7,608 bases of DNA from an uncultured Elusimicrobia bacterium. GTDB lineage: Bacteria > Elusimicrobiota > Endomicrobiia > Endomicrobiales > Endomicrobiaceae. The position numbers and the translations under genes were made by a program. The notes beneath the pieces are model-generated. The model worked only from the letters and a program-made list of their open reading frames with translations. It had not been told where the DNA came from and ran no database searches. Location of the stretch: NCBI GenBank assembly GCA_900321055.1, contig ONUQ01000177.1:1-7608 (forward strand). The letters are read 5' to 3'. The first letter of the stretch is position 1. Every line of letters begins with the position of its first letter. This document shows positions 1 to 5,469 of the stretch, piece by piece.

Positions 1-170
1 ATAGGCATAGAAAAACTGCTAATCCACCCAAAAATAATAAGAATTATAAAAATAGTTAACCATACCGGAAGTATTACCAACAGTCCAGAAATAAAAGAGC
101 TTTTTATGCTACTTTTTTTCATTTTTTTATCGTTTAGATTTGATATTTCCGTTTCTTGTTTATTTACCAT
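1..170 (-). CDS. DUF502 family membrane protein, N-terminal 56 residues (runs off the window)
   Basis: Only the first 56 codons are inside the window; the rest lies beyond base 1. Residues 1-24 are polar and lysine-rich. A hydrophobic stretch follows at about residues 25-54, containing SGLLVILPVWLTIF and a Gly-Trp-Ile-Ser segment. This resembles the first transmembrane helix of the DUF502 family, whose members usually begin with a phrase like 'F-x-x-G-L-L-V-L-L-P-x-x-x-T'. DUF502 proteins are multi-pass inner-membrane proteins of unknown function. The ATG at 168-170 overlaps the end of the upstream mutase gene by 11 bases, which suggests translational coupling. A GGAG about 12 bases upstream could serve as a distant ribosome binding site. 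A second in-frame Met (residue 17, just before the hydrophobic part) is an alternative start and would remove the polar tail. The family call rests on this helix only, so it is fairly but not fully secure. Confidence 0.72.
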   Translation of the reverse strand, partial: MVNKQETEISNLNDKKMKKSSIKSSFISGLLVILPVWLTIFIILIIFGWISSFSMP

Positions 171-1590
171 TTATAAATTTTTCTCCGGCTGATATTAGTT
201 TTTTTAACTTTTCATTTGTTGTACTCTCGGCATACAATCTTACAATAGGTTCTGTTCCAGATAATCTAAACCCAATCCATGTATCTTCATCTATTATAAA
301 TTTATATCCGTCAAGTGTAACAACTTCACGAATTTTCATTCCCGCAATTTTTTCAGGAGCTTTCTCCTTTAAAGTTTGTTTAAATTTCTCCATTACTTCT
401 TTTGACAATCTAAAATTCTCTCTTGCCGTTACTACAGGTCCCGTCAATTTTGTAATATCTTTTAATATAGCACTTAAAGATTTTTTATTTGTAGCAACCG
501 CTTCTGCCATAAGTAAACATGCTATAATACCATCTTTTTCCGGAACATGTCCTCGTATTGTAAGACCACCCGACTCTTCCCCGCCAATAATAAACTCGTC
601 CGGTCTTTGTGTTAATATATCACCAATATATTTGAATCCTACCGGAGTTTGAATAACTTCTATTCCAAGTTTTGATGCAAGTTTATCTATTAAATGACTT
701 GTCATCACACTTCTTACGACTACACCTTTCCATCCTCTGGTTTTATTTAAGTGATATAGTAATATGGGAATTACCTGGTTTGGAGTAATAAAAGTTCCAT
801 CAGAATCTATTATACCAAACCTATCTGCATCTCCATCTACGGAAAGTCCGATTTTATAGGACTCTTTTTTTATTACAGATTTTAATTCCTTTAAATTTGC
901 TTCATTTGGCTCGGGAGAATGACCATCAAACAAAGGATCCCGTTCTTTATTTAAAACTTTCAATTTTGCTCCTGCTTGCTCTAACAGTGTATCTAAATAG
1001 TCATCACCTGTTCCATGTAAAATATCTGCCACAACTTTTAATCCTGTTTTTTTCAACAATTTAAAATTAACCAACTGTTTTATTCTCTTTAAATAAGCAG
1101 GTCTCGGATCATAATATTTTATTATTCCGGATTTTAAACCGTCCTCTAAACTTACTCTTTTAACATTTTCAATTTTTATTTGTGTACAATATTTTTCAAT
1201 TTGTTGTGTAGTTTCAGGTAATGCCGGACCACCCCATGACGGAGAAAACTTTATCCCGTTATATTCAGGAGGATTGTGACTTGCCGTAAAATTGATACCG
1301 CCTGCAAGTTTATTGGCAATAATATCATAAGCTATAACCGGTGTAGGAGTATTTCGTTTGCATAATAAAACTTTTATTTTATTTCCCGCTAAAATTTCTG
1401 CAGAAATATTAGCATATTTATCCGATAAAAATCTTGTGTCGTAACCAATTATGACAGCTTTATCTTTTTTATAATCTTTATCATCGTTAATAAGATAATT
1501 TGCTATTGCTTGTGTAACAATTTTAACATTATCAAATGTAAATTCATCTGCTATTATTCCTCTCCAACCTGATGTTCCAAATTTAATCAT
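160..1590 (-). CDS. Phosphoglucomutase/phosphomannomutase family enzyme (phosphohexomutase)
   Basis: This 476-residue protein is a complete cytoplasmic alpha-D-phosphohexomutase, interconverting hexose-6-phosphate and hexose-1-phosphate through a phosphoserine. All four active-site loops are present. The phosphoserine loop is TASHNP at 102-107 with Ser104, and the metal loop is DGDADR at 252-257. The sugar-binding loop is GEESGG at 337-342, and the C-terminal phosphate-binding loop is RLSGTEP at 442-448. Length and N-terminus (IKFGTSGWRG) are normal for the family. The start is supported by AGGAG at about 1599-1603, 8 bases before the ATG. It lies 118 bases downstream of the nucleotidyltransferase fusion gene, with no clear terminator or promoter between them, so the two are probably co-transcribed. 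Its product is the natural substrate for that neighbour. Whether it prefers glucose, mannose or glucosamine phosphate cannot be read from the sequence. I therefore give no gene symbol; manB/pgm-like is as far as one can go. Confidence 0.93.
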   Translation of the reverse strand: MIKFGTSGWRGIIADEFTFDNVKIVTQAIANYLINDDKDYKKDKAVIIGYDTRFLSDKYANISAEILAGNKIKVLLCKRNTPTPVIAYDIIANKLAGGINFTASHNPPEYNGIKFSPSWGGPALPETTQQIEKYCTQIKIENVKRVSLEDGLKSGIIKYYDPRPAYLKRIKQLVNFKLLKKTGLKVVADILHGTGDDYLDTLLEQAGAKLKVLNKERDPLFDGHSPEPNEANLKELKSVIKKESYKIGLSVDGDADRFGIIDSDGTFITPNQVIPILLYHLNKTRGWKGVVVRSVMTSHLIDKLASKLGIEVIQTPVGFKYIGDILTQRPDEFIIGGEESGGLTIRGHVPEKDGIIACLLMAEAVATNKKSLSAILKDITKLTGPVVTARENFRLSKEVMEKFKQTLKEKAPEKIAGMKIREVVTLDGYKFIIDEDTWIGFRLSGTEPIVRLYAESTTNEKLKKLISAGEKFINGK

Positions 1591-1708
1591 TTTTTATTCT
1601 CCTATAAAAACTACTTTCAGCAATTTTTGTTTGCAATTTTACGATTTCGCTCCCGGTCAAAAAATTCTTTCAATTCAATTTTAGACTAAAAGCATTATGT
1701 CACGATTT
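1591..1708 (-). other. Short intergenic spacer inside the sugar-activation cluster
   Basis: The 118 bases between the fusion gene and the mutase gene hold the mutase ribosome binding site (AGGAG, about 1599-1603). They also hold two direct copies of GCAATTTT (plus-strand reading, near 1620-1640). I find no GC-rich hairpin with a T tract that could end transcription. A TTGACC on the minus strand has no matching -10 box at 16-18 bases. The simplest reading is a read-through spacer. Confidence 0.5.
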
Positions 1709-4213
1709 TTACTTCTGCCACTCTCTAATTTTATCCGTATAAATATCTATGAAACCTTGAGCAGTTGTATTATCCTTCGCTTCTGCCCATATATGAAAAT
1801 AAGCTTCATCCGGATCCGGTAATAATAATACCCATCCGTTATCTAAAAATATCTTTACTCCATCTATGAGTTCTATTTTTTTATCTTTTGTATATTCTAT
1901 AGCATTTCTCATTGTTTGCCCTTTTTTATCCCAAGAGCACGGTATTACTTTATGCAAAACATCAAAAGACGGAATTTCTCTTCTAATCTTACTGATTGTA
2001 AAGTCTGTTTGTGAAAGCATCTCTATCAAATTACCAACTGCATACATTGCATCAAATGAGTTTTGAAATTCAGGGAATATAAAACCGCCATTACAATCAG
2101 CAACAAATATTACATCCTTTTCTTTTGCTGCTTTCATTATATTTCTGGGGCTTGTACCTGTTCTTATTATTTTAAAATTAAATTTTTGTGCAAGTTCATC
2201 TATAACGGATGATACCGTAACAGGAACGGCAATTGTTCCTGTCTTGTATACCGTCATAACCAAATATGCCATTACAAGCATCGCTGTATCGTTACTCATT
2301 ATTTTTCCTCTTTCATCAATGAGGAAAACTTTTTCCGCACCATTATCCAATAAAAACCCTACATCTGCTTTTAATGTCATTACAATGTCTGACAATTGAT
2401 TTAATGAATATTCAAACTCTTCTTTACTTTTTGTTATTTTTTCTGCATCTATATAAGCATTTAAAGCAATAACTTCTACTCCTAATTCTCCCAAAATTGT
2501 AGGAAATACCAATGATGCCGTAGAATGTGCATAGTCAACAACTATTTTCATACTTTTTTTAGAAGATTTAACTTTCTTTTTAATAGTATTCAAATAACCT
2601 GTTTTATAAAATTCGTTTGCTCTCGGAGGAACAGTAATCATACCAACTTTATCCATATCCGCTTTTTTAAAATCTTCTCTAAAAAACAATTGTTCTATGG
2701 ATTTTTCCTGGTTTATTGATATATCACTACCAAATTTATCAAAAAATTTTATATCTATAAGTTTTGAATCATAAGGGGATTGTCTAATATGAATACCGCC
2801 AATTTCCCCATCGTTACCAATTTCATATCTTGCAACAGGTATCGGAGCATTTAACATATCACCGACATTTACTCCTGCCGAAAGAATACCGGATATTATT
2901 CCCCTTTTTATCATTCTGGTTGTTCTGTGATCGTCTCTTGAAATTACTACATAGGCTCCACTACCCACATAAGCACCATAAGCGGAACCGATTTTTGCAG
3001 CAAATTCAGGTGTTATTTCTATGTTACCCAATCCTGAAATACTACCGTAAGCATTAAACAAGGACTTGTTCCATTTTGCACCCCAAATTAAACTTGAAGA
3101 AAGTATTGCACCTTTTTCCACGGTTTTATGCGGCCAAATTCTTAAATTTGCCCTTATAATAGCATTTTCACCAATATAACATTCATCTGCAATTATAGAA
3201 CCTACCTGAACAGAAACACCTTTTTCCAATGTTGTTGAATATCCGATAACAGATTCTTTTAAACTGGCTTCTTGCCCTACATGTACATTATCCCAAATAA
3301 CAGAACCTAAAACTGTCGCATTTTCCCCTATAACAACATTTGAACCAATAACGGATTTACCTATTTTTGCACCTTTTTTTATTACGGTATTGTCACCGAT
3401 AATTACATTATTATCAACTATTACACCATCTTCAATTACCGAATTTTCACCAAGTATAACAGTTTTATCATTTATTTTCTTTTCTTTACCTAAAACATTT
3501 ATTTTTATTTTTTTATCTAAAATATCATAGTGTGAAAATCTATATTCATCATGATTCCCGATATCCTTCCAATATCCGTCTGCTATATATCCATACAACC
3601 CTTTACCTTCTTTTAATAATTGAGGAAATAAATTTTTTGAAAAATCAACATCCTCGTTTTCAGGAATATATTTAAACACTTCCGGTTCAAGTATATAAAT
3701 ACCTGTGTTTATCGTATCCGAAAAAACTTCACCCCACGAAGGTTTTTCCAAAAATCTTTCAACTTTACCCTCTTTATCCGTTATAACTACACCAAATTGT
3801 AAAGGATTTTCTACTCTTATTAAAACCATTGTAGCTATTGCTTTTTTCTTTTTGTGAAATTCTATTGCTTTTGAAATATCAAAATCAGTTAAAACATCTC
3901 CGGAAATAACTACAAATGTATCTGAAATATTTGCTTTTGCAAAACCAACACTTCCTGCCGTGCCTAAATCGCTTTCCGGTCTCAAATATTTTATTGATAC
4001 TCCAAGTTCTTTTCCGTCTTTAAAATAATTTTTGATAATTTCCGGTTGATAATACAACATAATTGTTAAGTCGTTGAAATTATGTTGCTTTAATAACTCT
4101 ATAATATGACTGAGCATAGGTCTGTTCGCAACTAATGCCATCGGTTTTGGAATACTACAAGTAATAGGTTTAAGTCTTGTACCAAATCCACCTGCCATAA
4201 TTACAGCTTGCAT
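1709..4213 (-). CDS. Sugar-1-phosphate nucleotidyltransferase fused to beta-helix and degenerate phosphomutase domain (mannose-1-phosphate guanylyltransferase-like)
   Basis: The 834-residue protein has three parts. Residues 1-235 are a nucleotidyltransferase: GGFGTRLKP at 8-16, PKP at 22-24, SGDVLTD at 104-110 (metal Asp106), EKPSWGE from 156, NTGIY at 169-173 and a second metal Asp in WKDIG at 215-219. Residues about 250-380 are hexapeptide repeats of a left-handed beta-helix (repeated I-G-x-N/D-x-x-I). Residues about 390-834 have the fold of a phosphohexomutase, but its catalytic loops are altered. The phosphoserine loop reads HIRQSPYDS (475-483), the metal loop DNGAEK (623-628), the sugar loop ADCNGG (705-710), and the phosphate loop PDPDEAYFH (799-807). 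This architecture is known in several phyla and is usually annotated mannose-1-phosphate guanylyltransferase. GDP-mannose is therefore the likely product, though other NDP-sugars remain possible. The start is supported by AGAGGTG at 4218-4224 and by the promoter just upstream. The mutase domain is probably not an efficient catalyst and may be structural or regulatory (inference). Confidence 0.9.
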   Translation of the reverse strand: MQAVIMAGGFGTRLKPITCSIPKPMALVANRPMLSHIIELLKQHNFNDLTIMLYYQPEIIKNYFKDGKELGVSIKYLRPESDLGTAGSVGFAKANISDTFVVISGDVLTDFDISKAIEFHKKKKAIATMVLIRVENPLQFGVVITDKEGKVERFLEKPSWGEVFSDTINTGIYILEPEVFKYIPENEDVDFSKNLFPQLLKEGKGLYGYIADGYWKDIGNHDEYRFSHYDILDKKIKINVLGKEKKINDKTVILGENSVIEDGVIVDNNVIIGDNTVIKKGAKIGKSVIGSNVVIGENATVLGSVIWDNVHVGQEASLKESVIGYSTTLEKGVSVQVGSIIADECYIGENAIIRANLRIWPHKTVEKGAILSSSLIWGAKWNKSLFNAYGSISGLGNIEITPEFAAKIGSAYGAYVGSGAYVVISRDDHRTTRMIKRGIISGILSAGVNVGDMLNAPIPVARYEIGNDGEIGGIHIRQSPYDSKLIDIKFFDKFGSDISINQEKSIEQLFFREDFKKADMDKVGMITVPPRANEFYKTGYLNTIKKKVKSSKKSMKIVVDYAHSTASLVFPTILGELGVEVIALNAYIDAEKITKSKEEFEYSLNQLSDIVMTLKADVGFLLDNGAEKVFLIDERGKIMSNDTAMLVMAYLVMTVYKTGTIAVPVTVSSVIDELAQKFNFKIIRTGTSPRNIMKAAKEKDVIFVADCNGGFIFPEFQNSFDAMYAVGNLIEMLSQTDFTISKIRREIPSFDVLHKVIPCSWDKKGQTMRNAIEYTKDKKIELIDGVKIFLDNGWVLLLPDPDEAYFHIWAEAKDNTTAQGFIDIYTDKIREWQK

Positions 4214-4252
4214 TTTACACCTCTCAAAAAAATTTTTTATAAAAAAAAAACA

Positions 4253-4281
4253 ATTAAATTATATCAATATTTTTTTGTCAA
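4253..4281 (-). promoter_or_regulatory. Predicted sigma-70-type promoter of the sugar-activation cluster
   Basis: On the minus strand there is a perfect -35 hexamer TTGACA (4276-4281), then 17 bases, then TTTAAT (4253-4258, five of six matches to TATAAT). This would start transcription near 4246, leaving a leader of about 33 bases before the ATG at 4213. The ribosome binding site AGAGGTG (4218-4224) lies in that leader. A perfect TATAAT overlaps at 4258-4263, but it is only 12 bases from the TTGACA. It could be used only with a different -35 element. Confidence 0.65.
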
Positions 4282-4515
4282 AAAACAATTATTATAAAAA
4301 CAATAGCTTTTAGGCACAGAACAGTTTTCAACAAAACTTCCAAACAGTAATTTTAGATTAGACCGGTATTTTTAATTTTCAGAAAGAAACTTTAAAAATA
4401 CAACATACTTAGATTATATTATTTTTAATACTTTTTTACAATATGTTGTTGCCTTAAATATATATTATAGTTTTATCCGTAAAATTAAAAATAAAAATAA
4501 ATTTGTTTTGATAAA

Positions 4516-4531
4516 AAAATTTATAAATTTT
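4516..4531. repeat. Perfect 16-base AT palindrome upstream of the flavin reductase promoter
   Basis: AAAATTTATAAATTTT equals its own reverse complement. It lies 22 to 37 bases upstream of the TATAAT box, so it touches the expected -35 position. It could be a regulator site or an UP-like element. In DNA this rich in A and T, short palindromes also arise by chance. Confidence 0.4.
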
Positions 4532-4548
4532 CTATCCCGATAATAAAA

Positions 4549-4563
4549 ATTGTATAATACAAT
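4549..4563 (+). promoter_or_regulatory. Predicted -10 box of the flavin reductase gene inside a small inverted repeat
   Basis: A perfect TATAAT occurs at 4553-4558, 40 bases before the start codon. No good -35 hexamer is found at 16-18 bases; the best-placed sequence, at 4530-4535, is TTCTAT. The box is enclosed by ATTGTA-TAA-TACAAT, an inverted repeat with 6-base arms and a 3-base centre. A protein bound there would block the polymerase, so it could be an operator. The promoter call is reasonable; the operator call is speculative. Confidence 0.5.
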
Positions 4564-4598
4564 ATCAGTGATTATTTATATATAAAAGGAGAATTATT

Positions 4599-5156
4599 AT
4601 GAGAAAAAATTTCGGTCAACAAACTTGGTTTTATCCTATGCCGGTCTTAATTGTTTGTGCTTACGATGATAAAGGAAATGCAAATGCATTAAATGCCGCT
4701 TGGGGCGGAATATACGATTATAAAAAAGTTATGATTTGTTTGGATGAAAGTCACAAAACCACAAAAAATATAAAAATAAAAAAAGAGTTTACAATCAGTT
4801 TTGCGGATACAGACCACATTAAAGAATGTGATTATTTAGGTATAGTTTCAGGTAATGAAGTTTCTAATAAACTTGAAAAAGCAGGTTTTACTACAGAAAA
4901 AAGTAGTTTTGTAGATGCACCCGTAATAAAAGAGTTGCCTATGGCTCTTGAATGTAAATTGGTGAAATTTGACGATAACGGTAACATTATTGCAGACATT
5001 ATAAACATAAGTGCAGATGAAAAAATATTAGATGCTAAAGGGAATATAGATTCTGCAAAAATTAAGTTTATAAGTTATGATGGAGTAAATCACAAATATT
5101 TAGAAATCGGCAAAATTGTAGGAACAGCATTTAGCGACGGAAACAGTATAAAATAA
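4599..5156 (+). CDS. Flavin reductase family protein (flavoredoxin-like FMN-binding split barrel)
   Basis: This 185-residue soluble protein matches the flavin reductase/flavoredoxin family in length and pattern. It begins with FGQQTWFYPMPVLIV (5-19). Next come NALNAAWGGI (29-38), HKTTKNI (52-58), a GIVSGN segment (81-86), APVIKELPMALECK (107-120) and a C-terminal GTAFSDG (175-181). These are conserved phrases I recognise from clostridial and Bacteroides members. Such proteins bind FMN in a split beta-barrel and reduce it with NAD(P)H, or pass electrons between redox proteins in anaerobes; the physiological partner here is unknown. The start is firm: AAGGAG at 4586-4591 lies 7 bases before the ATG. 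The gene stands alone, with its own promoter, 385 bases from the divergent sugar cluster and 313 bases from mfd. No signal peptide or iron-sulfur motif is seen; two of its cysteines (20 and 47) lie in the N-terminal quarter. Confidence 0.88.
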   Translation: MRKNFGQQTWFYPMPVLIVCAYDDKGNANALNAAWGGIYDYKKVMICLDESHKTTKNIKIKKEFTISFADTDHIKECDYLGIVSGNEVSNKLEKAGFTTEKSSFVDAPVIKELPMALECKLVKFDDNGNIIADIINISADEKILDAKGNIDSAKIKFISYDGVNHKYLEIGKIVGTAFSDGNSIK

Positions 5157-5469
5157 AAAAGATTATGTAATATTTAATATAAAAAATATTATAAAAAAGA
5201 AATGCACAAGTTAATAAATTTATTTCTGTTATATAATACTTAACAATCAAAAAACATTGTGATTGATATATTTTAACTTGTGGCAAGGAAAAAAGATACA
5301 AATAAATTTTTGAATTTTATCTACGAAACAGACAGGTATATACAGTGAACTGTTTTGCTGTTTTATAAAGATATGGTCTTGAGTTAAAACAAAAAATTGA
5401 TAAATGTAAAAAAATATAGTAAAACAAAATGTGCACTTTTAATTTCTTTATAAATTAAATTATATAAAA
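5157..5469 (+). other. 313-base gap before mfd with several inverted repeats; possible structured leader or small RNA
   Basis: No gene is recognisable here. A perfect 10-base inverted repeat, CACAAGTTAA (5205-5214) with TTAACTTGTG (5273-5282), can be extended by two pairs past a single bulged G. Inside it are CAATCA/TGATTG (5245-5250 and 5260-5265). The same left arm can instead pair TGCACA (5203-5208) with TGTGCA (5430-5435) just before mfd. A third imperfect hairpin is TGTTTTA (5359-5365) with TAAAACA (5385-5391), with AAGA/TCTT nested within it. A TATAAT at 5232-5237 could be a -10 box, but its -35 is poor. I do not recognise a known RNA family (not tmRNA, SRP, RNase P or a common riboswitch). 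An RNA on either strand is conceivable but unproven. Confidence 0.3.
5168..5191 (+). repeat. AT-only inverted repeat after the flavin reductase gene, weak terminator candidate
   Basis: TAATATTT (5168-5175) and AAATATTA (5184-5191) form 8-base arms around an 8-base loop, 11 bases after the stop codon. All pairs are A-T and the next bases on the plus strand are TAAAAAAG, not a T tract. It would therefore be a poor intrinsic terminator. I list it because no better one is visible. Confidence 0.25.

Larger units (their letters stand above)
4214..4598. other. Divergent intergenic region of 385 bases
   Basis: This region separates the minus-strand sugar cluster from the plus-strand flavin reductase gene. 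It contains no open reading frame that I would defend and no tRNA-like fold. It holds the promoter of each flanking gene and a small hairpin AGTTTT-CAAC-AAAACT (4323-4338), which has no T tract and so is unlikely to be a terminator. An 8-base inverted repeat, ACAACATA (4400-4407) with TATGTTGT (4442-4449), is spaced by 34 bases. There are also two palindromes near the flavin reductase promoter. The remainder is A/T-rich DNA without visible structure. Confidence 0.6.

Noticed and set aside
140..652. Plus-strand open reading frame of 170 codons opposite the mutase gene
   Set aside because: It lies antisense to the conserved C-terminal coding region of the mutase, has no family resemblance, and its Phe/Ser/Ile-rich composition is what antisense AT-rich coding DNA gives.
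1866..3057. Three short plus-strand reading frames (1866-2066, 2525-2719, 2830-3057)
   Set aside because: All lie antisense to the fusion gene, whose protein is conserved throughout; their products are low-complexity and unrecognisable.
4323..4338. Hairpin AGTTTT-CAAC-AAAACT as a terminator
   Set aside because: It has one G-C pair per six, no T tract on either side, and no gene ends nearby, since both flanking genes point away from it.
4599..5156. Possibility that the flavin reductase gene is part of an mfd operon
   Set aside because: A 313-base gap with inverted repeats and unrelated functions makes a shared transcript unlikely, although no strong terminator is visible.
5202..5243. A 13-codon reading frame beginning ATGCAC
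   Set aside because: It has no ribosome binding site and falls within the inverted-repeat region; it is too short to support as a gene, though a leader peptide cannot be excluded.
5329..5355. LexA-like box (ACAGG-TATATACAGT-GAACTGT) upstream of mfd
   Set aside because: The ATATACAG half looks like an E. coli-type LexA site, but the matching CTG half is missing on the left; the GAAC is not followed by GTTC at the Bacillus spacing. It is not a symmetrical SOS operator.
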